Shown here: one piece after another, positions 37,719-45,295 of the stretch
How the letters are laid out: each line of letters begins with the position of its first letter
Position numbering within the stretch: position 1 is the first letter of the stretch
Assembly (NCBI GenBank): GCA_026388155.1
Contig: JAPLKI010000001.1
Location: 1 to 64,000, forward strand
Direction of reading: 5' to 3'
Source of the DNA: Elusimicrobiota bacterium
Lineage (GTDB): Bacteria > Elusimicrobiota > Elusimicrobia > Elusimicrobiales > UBA9959
DNA length: 64,000 bases
Position numbers and translations under genes: made by a program
The notes under the pieces: generated by a model
Seen by the model: the letters and a program-made list of their open reading frames with translations, nothing else
What the model was told of the DNA's origin: nothing
Databases searched by the model: none

Positions 37719-38141
37719 ATGGGAGAATTGAGACCCGGCGTGGCGCAAACCCCGCAGGAAAAATTAAAGCCCCTGGAAACGGACAGGCTGGTAATGCTTG
37801 CCAGGAACCCCGCTTCCGTTTTTGTTTTTTGGCAGTTCTGCGCCCATAAGGCCGCCGCTTTCAGGAACGGCTCCTACGCCTCCGAAATAAAGGTGCGCCT
37901 TTTTTACGGTGACGACAAGACGCCGGCCGGCGAAGCCGCTTTTGCCTGGGACGCGCTCAAGGCGTACCTGAAGCCGCCGCTTGAAGGCAGGGTGTATTTT
38001 GCCGCGCTATACGGCGTTAAGCCGGACGGCGCCTGTGAGAAGCTGCTTGAATCGAACTCCGTCACCCTGCCGGTTTCCTCTCCGTTAGCCGCCGGCTCAA
38101 CTTATGCCAGCGCGGAATTCATGAAGAAGGCCCTGCCGTGA
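37719..38141 (+). CDS. DUF4912 protein
   Basis: 140 residues with no signal peptide. The core RLVMLARNPASVFVFWQF is the DUF4912 hallmark, followed by strands (IKVRLFY, RVYFAALYG) and VTLPVSSP. The function of the family is unknown. It is frequently found beside GH57 branching enzymes, as here, which suggests a glycan-binding or accessory role in glycogen synthesis. The gene downstream begins 115 bp later, separated by hairpin element C. Confidence 0.8.
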   Translation: MGELRPGVAQTPQEKLKPLETDRLVMLARNPASVFVFWQFCAHKAAAFRNGSYASEIKVRLFYGDDKTPAGEAAFAWDALKAYLKPPLEGRVYFAALYGVKPDGACEKLLESNSVTLPVSSPLAAGSTYASAEFMKKALP

Positions 38142-38147
38142 ATAAAA

Positions 38148-38243
38148 CAGAGAATAGAGGCGAGGGGTTAGGGGTTAGCGAAAGGAGTTTCTTATTTTTT
38201 TGTAATCTTCCTACCCTGGCCGCTAGCCCCTCTCCGCTATCCT
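38148..38243. repeat. Variable-word hairpin C (DUF4912 / GH57 gap)
   Basis: Left arm words GAGGGGTTAGGGGTTAG, core AAAGGAGTTTCTTATT, right arm CTAGCCCCTCTCCGCTAT. The hairpin ends just before the ribosome site GAGG of the GH57 gene. Confidence 0.65.
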
Positions 38244-38256
38244 CCGAGGTACTACT

Positions 38257-39858
38257 ATGAGCTCCAAAGGCTCTATGATGCTGGTGCTGCACGCTCACCT
38301 GCCTTACATCAATCATCCGCAGAGCAGCCAGTACCTTGAAGAAAACTGGTTTTTTGAGGCCGTGGCTGAAACCTATATCCCGCTTATTTCGGTTTTTGAA
38401 CGTCTGGTGGCCGACGGCATACGCCCCGGAGTGACGCTTTCCATTTCCCCGACGCTCGGGGCCATGCTTGAAAACGAGGCTCTCGAAAAAAAACTGGGCG
38501 AATATCTTGAATCAAGGCTTGAGCTTCTTGAGTGCGAACTGGAACGCACGGCCTCGGAGCCGGCTTTCCATAAGACGGTTGAACTTTACCAGAAGCTCTA
38601 TTCCGACGCCGCCGCAGTGCTGCACAAATACAGCGGCGACCTTATTACACCGCTCAAGGCCCTTCAGCACGCGGGCCAGATAGAGATAATCACCTGCTCG
38701 GCCACGCACGCTGTTTTGCCGCTTTTGGCGCATCCGGAGGCTTTGCGCGCCCAGATGAGCGTGGCCGCCGATGATTATTTCGACCGTTTTAACCGCAAAC
38801 CCGCCGGCTTCTGGCTGCCGGAATGCGCCTACGCCCCAAGCCTGAACCCGTATCTTAAGCTTTCCGGCTTTAAATATTTTTTTACCGAAGCGCACGCCGT
38901 GGAATTCGCCAACTCCCCCAAAAACGGAGTGTATACCGCTTACCGCACGCCTAACGGAGTGTCGCTTTTTGCCCGCGACGCGCAGTCTTCAAGGGAAGTA
39001 TGGAGTTCCAAGTTCGGCTACCCGGGCGCTTCGGCATACAGAGAATTTTACCGCGACCTGGGTTACGACGCTGACGAACAATACCTGAAACCATACCTTG
39101 GCGAAGGGGGGCGGCGGCCCATAGGGCTGAAGTATTACAAAATAACGGGCGCCAATGTTCCTCTGAACCAGAAGCTTCCTTACGACCCCGACGAGGCCGC
39201 GGCTACGGTGGAAAGGCACGCGGAGGATTTTCTGGCCAAGCGCCTGGCGCAGATAGACGGGCTTTACGCTTCAAAAGGTATAAGGCCGGTGATAGTGGGC
39301 TGTTACGACGCTGAATTGTTCGGGCACTGGTGGTTCGAGGGGCCGGCTTTTCTTGAAAGCATGCTGCGCCGCATCCGCTCTGAACGCCTGCCGCTGCAGT
39401 TCGTGACGCCAAGCGAATACATAAATTCCTGCTCCGAGCCGCAGGAGCTGACGCCGCAGATCTCCTCATGGGGGGAAAACGGCTATTTTGACCCGTGGCT
39501 CAATGAAACCAACGATTTTATTTATCCGCTGGTGGCGGATATAACCGAAAGGATGATAGACAGCGCAAACCGCTTTCGCAGCCAGGACCTGCCGCGCCTG
39601 ATGGAACGCGCGCTTAACCAGGCGGCCAAAGAGGTGCTGCTTGCCCAGTCCTCGGACTGGGCATTCCTGCTTTACATCGGTTCCCATGGCGGCTACGCCA
39701 AAGACAGGCTTGAGTCCCACGCGGCCAATGCCCGGCGACTGCTTAGCGAAGTGCTGGAGAAAAAAGTGGACGAAACAAATCTGCGCGAGCTTGAGACCCA
39801 AAATAATATTTTTGCCAGGCTTGATTTCAGGGTGTTTTCTTCAGTGTCAAAATTTTAA
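38257..39858 (+). CDS. GH57 1,4-alpha-glucan branching enzyme
   Basis: 533 residues, usual length. The N-terminal LVLHAHLPYINHP is the GH57 signature. The nucleophile is Glu189 in GFWLPECAYAP; the acid/base is Asp351 in CYDAELFGHWWFEGP. FLLYIGSHGGYAKDRLESHA near the C-terminus fits the branching-enzyme subfamily (sequence near QSSDWAFL is typical). It cuts alpha-1,4 chains and rejoins them as alpha-1,6 branches in glycogen. The DUF4912 gene lies upstream, and phosphoglucomutase and enolase are in the same neighbourhood on the other strand. Confidence 0.92.
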   Translation: MSSKGSMMLVLHAHLPYINHPQSSQYLEENWFFEAVAETYIPLISVFERLVADGIRPGVTLSISPTLGAMLENEALEKKLGEYLESRLELLECELERTASEPAFHKTVELYQKLYSDAAAVLHKYSGDLITPLKALQHAGQIEIITCSATHAVLPLLAHPEALRAQMSVAADDYFDRFNRKPAGFWLPECAYAPSLNPYLKLSGFKYFFTEAHAVEFANSPKNGVYTAYRTPNGVSLFARDAQSSREVWSSKFGYPGASAYREFYRDLGYDADEQYLKPYLGEGGRRPIGLKYYKITGANVPLNQKLPYDPDEAAATVERHAEDFLAKRLAQIDGLYASKGIRPVIVGCYDAELFGHWWFEGPAFLESMLRRIRSERLPLQFVTPSEYINSCSEPQELTPQISSWGENGYFDPWLNETNDFIYPLVADITERMIDSANRFRSQDLPRLMERALNQAAKEVLLAQSSDWAFLLYIGSHGGYAKDRLESHAANARRLLSEVLEKKVDETNLRELETQNNIFARLDFRVFSSVSKF

Positions 39859-39893
39859 CCCGTATCGCGCCATTGCGCAATACGGGTTAAAAT
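39852..39893. terminator. 18-bp perfect-but-one palindrome between convergent genes
   Basis: ATTTTAACCCGTATCGCG (39852-39869) pairs with 39876-39893 at 17 of 18 positions. It includes the TAA of the GH57 gene and lies between convergent transcripts, so it probably ends both. U-tracts are short. Confidence 0.6.
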
Positions 39894-39896
39894 CAG

Positions 39897-39968
39897 CCAC
39901 AAGTCACAGAATACAAAGAAGTTTTGCCAGCCAGTCTGTAATCTTGAATCTGCAATCTTAATTCTTCA
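39897..39968. repeat. Variable-word hairpin D (GH57 / rluD-like gap)
   Basis: Words GTAATCTTGAATCTGCAATC and TTAATTCTTCAAT on the right, CAGCCACAAGTCACAG on the left. The word type matches element O (55084-55174). It abuts the TGA of the rluD-like gene. Confidence 0.5.
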
Positions 39969-40886
39969 ATGTTTTTTTTCTCCCGCTTTCACTTCTTCCC
40001 ATGCTTTTTTAAATTCGGGGGGCACCGGGGCCGAAATAGTTTTGTTTTTGCCGGTGTCCGGGTGAGAAAAAATCAGCTTGGCGGAATGTAAAAGCATTCT
40101 GGCGGCGGCCTCTCCGCCGTAGAGTTTGTCGCCTATGATAGGGTGGCCGATGTAGGACAGATGTATCCTTATCTGGTTGGTGCGGCCCGTGTGCGGGCTT
40201 ATGTCAAGCAGAGCGTGCTTTTTCGTTTTTTCTTTTACGGTATATTCGGTAACGGCATCACGCCCGTATTCCCACACTTTTATTTTTTTAAAACCGGAAG
40301 CCCGGCCTATTGGCGCGTCTATTATCCCTGTGTCTTTTACGGGCCGGCCGCTTACCGCTCCAAGGTAGAGCTTTTTTACAAGGCGGTCCCTGAACTGCTC
40401 CGTTAAGGCTTTGCGGGCGGGTTCGGTTTTGGATACCAGCATTACCCCGCTGGTGTCGCGGTCAAGGCGGTGTACAAGCCCCAGGCGCGGCAAAGCGGCC
40501 AACTCCGGCCTTGCGCTGAACAGAAGCGAGACCAGGGTTTCTTCGCGCAGGAGGGAGGCCTGCGGCGTGCGTTCCCAGTTGGAATCAGTCGGATGTACGC
40601 ATAAACCCGCCGGTTTAGCTACGGCAAGCAGGGTTGCGTCTTCAAATAAAACCAGCTTCTCGAACTCAAACGGCTTCTCCGCGCGTTCCGGAAGGCAAAT
40701 CTCCACCTGGTCGCCTTCCTTTAAGACATAGGCGGGTTTGCGTTTTTCTCCGTTAACCAGCGCCAGGCCGTCCGCAATAAGCTTTTTTGAAAATTCCCTT
40801 GAAAATTCTTCATGCCGGCTCGAAATAAAAGCGTCCAGGCGTTTTATTTGACCGGTAAAAATCAATTTATAACTGTTTTTTTTCAT
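39966..40886 (-). CDS. RluD-family pseudouridine synthase
   Basis: 306 residues. An S4 RNA-binding domain (~15-75: RLDAFISSRHEEFSREFSKK) is followed by the RsuA/RluA catalytic domain, with Asp142 in GLVHRLDRDTSGVMLV. VAKPAGLCVHPTDSNWE and HTGRTNQIRIHLSYIGHPII are family motifs. It makes pseudouridine in 23S rRNA; specific sites cannot be told. Its start overlaps the end of lgt by 20 bases, so it belongs to the same minus-strand transcript. Confidence 0.92.
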   Translation of the reverse strand: MKKNSYKLIFTGQIKRLDAFISSRHEEFSREFSKKLIADGLALVNGEKRKPAYVLKEGDQVEICLPERAEKPFEFEKLVLFEDATLLAVAKPAGLCVHPTDSNWERTPQASLLREETLVSLLFSARPELAALPRLGLVHRLDRDTSGVMLVSKTEPARKALTEQFRDRLVKKLYLGAVSGRPVKDTGIIDAPIGRASGFKKIKVWEYGRDAVTEYTVKEKTKKHALLDISPHTGRTNQIRIHLSYIGHPIIGDKLYGGEAAARMLLHSAKLIFSHPDTGKNKTISAPVPPEFKKAWEEVKAGEKKH

Positions 40887-41763
40887 ATAACCTCGTTTGG
40901 GATAGCGAATGGCGAATAGCGGATAGCGAATAGCGGGCAGAGAACAGCGAATAGAGAATCACCGAAATAAACACCAGCAGTGAAATGACCTGTGCGGGTG
41001 AAAGTCCAAGCGTAAAGCCTCCGCGGTCGTCACCGCGCAAAAATTCAACCGAAAAGCGGAGCGCGGAATATAAGGCCGCGTATGTCAGTATAACCGCGCC
41101 GCCGCGCCCTCCGCCGCAACTTTGACCGTCAGCTTTCCCGCCGGCTCCGCGCGGCGAGCGTGCGATTTTTTGTTCTTTTAAAAGCATAAGGTTCAGGATC
41201 AGAAAAAGAAGCAGGTTGCCGGCGGCCTCATAAAGCTGGGTGGGATGTATTTTAATTCCGAGATACGCCGGGTTCACTTCACAGAGCGGGTTAGCGAACA
41301 CCACCCCGAAAATCGAGTCCGTGGGGCGGCCATAGCAGCAGCCGGCACAAAAACAGCCCAGCCGTCCGAAAGCGTGGCCAAGCGCCAGCGCAGGGGCGCA
41401 TAGATCGGCCGTTTTTAAAAAATCAAGGCCGCTTTTGCGCGCTTTTATGAAGAACGCCGCGCCGCCGGCGAGCAGCCCGCCGTAAAAAACAAAACCGTAC
41501 TGAAAAGTTTTAAACAGATAAACCGTTCTTCCCCAGAAACTGTTTCCGAACGAGCTCCAATAGGTTGCGGCGTAAAAAAATTTCGCGCCGGCCATGCCCG
41601 CTATAATAGTCCAGAAAACGAGGTCCTGCAGTTTTTCTTTATCAAGGTCGGAAGCTTTTGCCCTGGCGTTTACATAAAGCAAAGCCGCCAGATAGCCTGC
41701 GGCCACCGCGAGCCCATAGGCAGGCAAATGGAATCGCCCAGCTTCAAATATAAAGGGGTGCAT
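40867..41763 (-). CDS. lgt: Prolipoprotein diacylglyceryl transferase Lgt
   Basis: 298 residues from ATG (MHPFIFEAGRFHLPAYGLAV); a TTG five codons upstream is also possible. Multi-pass membrane protein with the Lgt signature HAFGRLGCFCAGCCYGRPTD, then HPTQLYEA and a C-terminal VEFLRGDDRGG. It transfers diacylglycerol from phosphatidylglycerol to the lipobox Cys of prolipoproteins. The last ~28 residues (YSLFSARYSLSAIRHSL...) are encoded by tandem CTATTCGC words of element E, so the native stop was probably lost. The 48252-49430 lipoprotein is a likely substrate. Confidence 0.92.
   Translation of the reverse strand: MHPFIFEAGRFHLPAYGLAVAAGYLAALLYVNARAKASDLDKEKLQDLVFWTIIAGMAGAKFFYAATYWSSFGNSFWGRTVYLFKTFQYGFVFYGGLLAGGAAFFIKARKSGLDFLKTADLCAPALALGHAFGRLGCFCAGCCYGRPTDSIFGVVFANPLCEVNPAYLGIKIHPTQLYEAAGNLLLFLILNLMLLKEQKIARSPRGAGGKADGQSCGGGRGGAVILTYAALYSALRFSVEFLRGDDRGGFTLGLSPAQVISLLVFISVILYSLFSARYSLSAIRHSLSQTRLYEKKQL
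40901..40959. repeat. Variable-word repeat E inside the lgt 3' end
   Basis: Degenerate tandem words GATAGCGAAT, GGCGAATAGC, GGATAGCGAA, TAGCGGGCAG, AGCGAATAGA. Read on the minus strand, they code the tail of Lgt. Only one arm is evident. Confidence 0.7.
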
Positions 41764-41780
41764 AGTTAAATGATACAAAA

Positions 41781-41874
41781 GAAGCAGGCTGAAGGCTGAA
41801 GACTGAGGGCTGAGGATTTATTAAGAAATTCCTTATTCCCTTCAGCCTTCAGCCCTAAGCCTTTAGCCTGTTCC
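41781..41874. repeat. Variable-word hairpin F (HAD / lgt gap)
   Basis: Left arm GCAGGCTGAAGGCTGAAGAC, core AAGAAATTCCTTATTCCC, right arm TTCAGCCTTCAGCCCTAAGC. The TAG stop of the HAD gene lies within the right-arm words. Confidence 0.75.
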
Positions 41875-42601
41875 TGCGGATAAACTCGCGCACCTGGTGA
41901 AAGTTTTTGAGCCTTGCCGCCTTAATACCCATGGCGCGGCAATGCCCCAGAAGTTTCTTTGCCGCGAAAACCTTGTCGGCCGCGCGCGCGGCTTCAAGGT
42001 CGGTGGTGCCGTCGCCGCAGAATATCACTTTGCAGCCCAGCCGGCGCAGACGCAGAACTCTGAACGCTTTAAACCCGTCCAGGGTTTTTCCCTTTAAAAA
42101 AGGATAGGTTATTTTAACTCCAGCTCCGGTAACGCGGGCCTTTCCGAAAAAAGACTTTGCCCTCAGGCCATATTTTGAAAAAACGGGCTCCGCGTACAGA
42201 TCTATGCCGCCGCTCGCTATTTCAAAAGGCACTGAATTTTCGGCGCAAAAAACGGCAAACTCCTTGAAACCGTTTCTAAGGCGGGTAGAGGCCCGTACAT
42301 GGTCCTGGATCTTTTTTCGGGGAACCCGCAGCCTGAGAAAAATTTCCCGCATCCATTTATCCATGGACACGCCGAAAGAGTAGGAATTTTCAATTTCTTT
42401 TCTTGTGGCCGCCCGGAAACGTAAAAGTATGGAGTCGCCCACATCGCGTGTCGTTATGGTGCCGTCAAAGTCGGCTACCACGGCCCATTTAGCAGCAGGG
42501 GATAGGGTTGAGAGAACAGGGGGTAGCGGAAGGAATTTCTTATTTCTGTGCCCTCTATGCTCGCCCCTCGCCCCTCGCCCCTTAAGCCGTACCGTAATCA
42601 C
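41855..42601 (-). CDS. HAD-superfamily phosphatase (MtnX/SerB-like)
   Basis: 248 residues from a GTG that overlaps the MBL stop (GTGA). The HAD motif I is VVADFDGTITTRDVGD (nucleophile Asp at ~44). The cap is helical (GVSMDKWMREIFLRL), motif II is IASGG, and motif IV is FCGDGTTDLEAARAADKVFA. The closest pattern is the phosphoserine/2-hydroxy-3-keto-methylthiopentenyl phosphate phosphatase group; the substrate is unknown. Residues ~6-37 (LKGRGARGEHRGHRN...) are encoded by hairpin element G, and a start near codon 41 is the alternative. The stop codon is inside element F. Confidence 0.82.
   Translation of the reverse strand: MITVRLKGRGARGEHRGHRNKKFLPLPPVLSTLSPAAKWAVVADFDGTITTRDVGDSILLRFRAATRKEIENSYSFGVSMDKWMREIFLRLRVPRKKIQDHVRASTRLRNGFKEFAVFCAENSVPFEIASGGIDLYAEPVFSKYGLRAKSFFGKARVTGAGVKITYPFLKGKTLDGFKAFRVLRLRRLGCKVIFCGDGTTDLEAARAADKVFAAKKLLGHCRAMGIKAARLKNFHQVREFIRRNRLKA
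42496..42583. repeat. Variable-word hairpin G (within HAD 5' coding region)
   Basis: Left GATAGGGTTGAGAGAACAGG, core AAGGAATTTCTTATTTC, right CGCCCCTCGCCCCTCGCCCC. It lies between the coupled GTG and the first conserved HAD residues. Confidence 0.7.
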
Positions 42602-43227
42602 CGTACCGCCTTCAGGAAGTCGGCCTTGTTGTTTGATGCAAGCTGGAGATACAGGTTATACTCTTTCTGAACGCCTAGTGTGGAGGTATCGCCGTTGTAG
42701 GAATGCCCCGGATACATGGCGGTCGCGGGCGGAAGCGCAGCCAGTTTGCGCAGGCTTTCATAAAGAGCCTCGGCGCTTGAGCCGGGCAGATCTACCCGCC
42801 CGCATTCACCTACAAAAAGCGTGTCTCCGGTAAAAACAGCCGTGTCCGCCAGATAACACACCGAACCCGGGGTGTGGCCCGGCGTGTGGATAACTTTTAT
42901 TTTCAAATGCCCAAGTTCAAGCGCGGCGCCGTCTTGCGCGTTATTGAGATTTTTAGGCTCCCTCTCAAGCATGAAGATATCCGCCTCGTGCAGGTACACC
43001 GGCAGGCCGGGGTGTTTGGACTCCAGGTGAGGAAGCGCGTTTACATGGTCCGGGTGAGCGTGGGTAAGCAGCGCCATTTTCAGCTCCAGCCCGTTCTTTA
43101 AAATCGCGGCTTCTATCTTTTCTCCCTCCCAGGCCGGATCTATAACTGCGGCGTAGCTGGAGTTCCCATCCCATACAAGGTATGAAAAATTATCCATCGG
43201 GCCGACTTTCAGCTGTTCTATTTTCAT
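42598..43227 (-). CDS. Metallo-beta-lactamase-fold hydrolase (glyoxalase II-like)
   Basis: 209 residues. The metal ligands are in THAHPDH (His56, His58, Asp60, His61), HTPGHTPGSV (His118), FTGDTLF (Asp135) and YPGHS (His175), all present for a binuclear site. Length and spacing fit small glyoxalase-II-like/persulfide-dioxygenase-like hydrolases; the C-terminal substrate domain of classical GloB is missing. The substrate is unknown, perhaps a thioester. Its stop overlaps the HAD gene start, giving translational coupling. The ATG at 43227 begins MKIEQLKVGPMDNFSYLV. Confidence 0.88.
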   Translation of the reverse strand: MKIEQLKVGPMDNFSYLVWDGNSSYAAVIDPAWEGEKIEAAILKNGLELKMALLTHAHPDHVNALPHLESKHPGLPVYLHEADIFMLEREPKNLNNAQDGAALELGHLKIKVIHTPGHTPGSVCYLADTAVFTGDTLFVGECGRVDLPGSSAEALYESLRKLAALPPATAMYPGHSYNGDTSTLGVQKEYNLYLQLASNNKADFLKAVR

Positions 43228-43231
43228 AAAT

Positions 43232-43465
43232 CAGCGGCTAGCGTATAGAGGTTAGGGTTTAGGGGAGGAGTTCCTTATTCTTTACCCTCAGTCGCGGACA
43301 GTAGGGGGAACCGCACTGCGGTGCCCCACTGGGATGGCTGTTCGGGAGGGGGTGCCGATGTAATGGCCCGCGACAGGCCCCGCCCTTTTGGCTCCGATGC
43401 AGATCCAAAAGAGCGGGGCAGGCCAGAGTCACTACGCTAGTCCCTCGCCTCTAACCTCTGCCCCT
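43232..43465. repeat. Composite element H: variable-word hairpin enclosing an interrupted 42-bp hairpin
   Basis: The outer arms include CTAGCGTA/TACGCTAG and AGAGGTTAG/CTAACCTCT. The loop holds the core GGAGTTCCTTATT, then a copy of the 42-bp element split into 43289-43301 (CAGTCGCGGACAG), 43361-43379 (TAATGGCCCGCGACAGGCC) and ~43419-43432 (CAGGCCAGAGTCAC). Both interruptions are hairpins: GGGGAACCGC...GCGGTGCCCC, and CCCCGCCCTTTTGG...CCAAAAGAGCGGGG. Confidence 0.7.
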
Positions 43466-43468
43466 GGG

Positions 43469-43759
43469 TCATTTATCCCCATCCTTGGGCGGGGGGAAGC
43501 GGTATTCTAGTTCTCCGGTCCTGGCCAGCCCCAGCTCCTTTCTTGCCGCCTGCTCAATATATGCCCCGTCCTTTACTATTTTAAGGTTTTCCTTAAGTTG
43601 TATGCGTTCCAATTTCAGCTCGATTTGGCGGTGTTCAAGACGCCGGTATTCCAGGTAATTTTTCACCAGGTTCCTAAGTCCGCGGCTGCTAAGCACGGCC
43701 AGAATAATTATCGCGCTGATGATATATTTGAGTTTATTTTTAAATAAATGGAGTTTCAT
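43469..43759 (-). CDS. FtsB/DivIC-like septum initiator
   Basis: 96 residues: a short basic N-terminus, one transmembrane helix (~11-24, IISAIIILAVLSS), then a coiled coil (~30-65), and the family ending DGAYIEQAARKELGLARTGE. Proteins of this kind bridge FtsL and FtsQ at the division site. It stands directly downstream of eno, the classical location of ftsB, which supports the call. The stop is followed at once by the arm of element H. Confidence 0.85.
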   Translation of the reverse strand: MKLHLFKNKLKYIISAIIILAVLSSRGLRNLVKNYLEYRRLEHRQIELKLERIQLKENLKIVKDGAYIEQAARKELGLARTGELEYRFPPPKDGDK

Positions 43760-43787
43760 CGGCTAATAAAAAGCAGGGGGTTGGAAC

Positions 43788-43875
43788 AGGGTATAGAGGC
43801 TAGGGGTTAGGGCAGAGAGTAGAGAATAAGGAACTCCTTCCCTAAACCCCCAGCCCCTCGCCGCCAGTCTCTGCC
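43788..43875. repeat. Variable-word hairpin I (eno / ftsB-like gap)
   Basis: Left ATAGAGGCTAGGGGTTAGGG, core GAATAAGGAACTCCTTCC, right CTAAACCCCCAGCCCCTCGC. The right arm abuts the eno stop codon. Confidence 0.7.
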
Positions 43876-43876
43876 T

Positions 43877-45160
43877 TTATTTGAACCTGAATATCATGTC
43901 TTTAGCGTATTTCGCCTTTTTGCCCAGTTCTTCCTCTATGCGGATGAGCTGGTTGTATTTGCACAGGCGCTCCGAGCGGCAGGGGGCGCCTGTTTTAATG
44001 GCGCCGGCGTTAGTGGCCACGGCAAGGTCGGCTATGAAAGGATCTTCCGTCTCGCCGGAGCGGTGGGAAATGACGGTGGCATAGCCGGCTTTATGCGCCT
44101 GCTCGATAACATGCACGGTTTCGGTGAGCGAGCCTATCTGATTCAGCTTTATCAGTATGGCGTTGGCTACGCCCTCCTCTATGCCTTTCTTCAGTCGTTC
44201 CGGGTTGGTGACAAAGATGTCGTCGCCCACCACAAGGGCTTTTTTTGCCAGCTGCTTTGAAAGATATTCCCAGCCTTCCCAATCGTCTTCGGCCAGCGGG
44301 TCCTCGTAGGAGATTATAGGGAAGTTCTTTCTCCATTCGGTGTATTTAGCGGTCAGTTCCTGGTGGTTCAGGTTTGAGCCTTCAAAAACATAGCTGCTGT
44401 TCTGGTAGAATTCACTGGCGGCGGAATCAATGCCTATCTGCACTTCTTTGGTGTTGTAGCCCGCGCCCTTTATGGCTTCCACTATAGTTTCAAGCACCGA
44501 CTCATGGGTGAATATACGGGGGGCAAAACCGCCCTCGTCGCCGACGGCAACGGTATAGCCGCCCTTAGCGAGCAGCGCCTTAAGGGTATGATATATTTCC
44601 GAGGCCATCATTATAGCGTGAGTGAAGTTCGCGGCGCCGGTCGGCACTATCATGAATTCCTGCACGCTTATGCCGGAGTCGGCGTGCTTGCCGCCGTTGA
44701 TGATGTTAAGCATGGGAGTGGGCAGCAGAAAGTCTTTTTCTTTAAGACCGTAGGCTTTTCTTATGTAAGCGTAAAGAGGGAGCTTCGCCGAGGCGGCGGC
44801 CGCGCGAGCCAGCGCCATGGAAACGGACAGTATGGCGTTGGCCCCAAGCTTGGTTTTAGCCTGGGTGCCGTCAAGTTCAAGCATAAGGCCGTCTATCCGT
44901 TGCGGGTCGGCTTTTATGCCGGTGATGTCGGGGGCGATGAGCTTGTTCACATTGTCCACCGCTTTTACCACGCCCTTCCCCATGTAGCGTTTCCCGCCGT
45001 CGCGCATTTCAAGCGCTTCATGCGAGCCGGTGGAGGCCCCGCTTGGCACCGCCGCCCGGCCGAAAGCGCCGTTTGACAGGTAAACATCCGCTTCCACCGT
45101 TGGGAATCCTCTTGAATCCAGTATTTCTCTGGCCGTGACTTTTTTTATTTTAGCGTCCAT
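43877..45160 (-). CDS. eno: Enolase
   Basis: 427 residues, full length. ARGEILDSRGFPTVE-type opening (AREILDSRGFPTVEADVYL), PSGASTGSHEALE loop, VGDEGGFAP, ISYEDPLAEDDWEGW, LIKLNQIGSLTET with the catalytic Lys, and SHRSGETEDPFIADLAVA are all present. It converts 2-phosphoglycerate to phosphoenolpyruvate and is cytosolic. A ribosome site AGGAG lies somewhat far (13 bases) from the ATG. The ftsB-like gene follows on the same strand. Confidence 0.97.
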   Translation of the reverse strand: MDAKIKKVTAREILDSRGFPTVEADVYLSNGAFGRAAVPSGASTGSHEALEMRDGGKRYMGKGVVKAVDNVNKLIAPDITGIKADPQRIDGLMLELDGTQAKTKLGANAILSVSMALARAAAASAKLPLYAYIRKAYGLKEKDFLLPTPMLNIINGGKHADSGISVQEFMIVPTGAANFTHAIMMASEIYHTLKALLAKGGYTVAVGDEGGFAPRIFTHESVLETIVEAIKGAGYNTKEVQIGIDSAASEFYQNSSYVFEGSNLNHQELTAKYTEWRKNFPIISYEDPLAEDDWEGWEYLSKQLAKKALVVGDDIFVTNPERLKKGIEEGVANAILIKLNQIGSLTETVHVIEQAHKAGYATVISHRSGETEDPFIADLAVATNAGAIKTGAPCRSERLCKYNQLIRIEEELGKKAKYAKDMIFRFK

Positions 45161-45185
45161 ATATTTTTATTGTCTCCTAATTTAA

Positions 45186-45292
45186 CCATGTGAATTAAAG
45201 GCTCATGCAAATGAATTCAAACCCCTGTAAGTTCCGCGCATATTCGCAGTATATCCGCATATCCTTTAATTCGTTAGCTATTCGCATGTTTC
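45186..45292. repeat. Variable-word hairpin J (pgm / eno gap)
   Basis: GAATTAAAGGCTCATGC on the left pairs with GCATATCCTTTAATTC on the right; between and beyond are words CGCATATTCGCAG and GCTATTCGCATG. Confidence 0.55.
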
Positions 45293-45295
45293 TTG

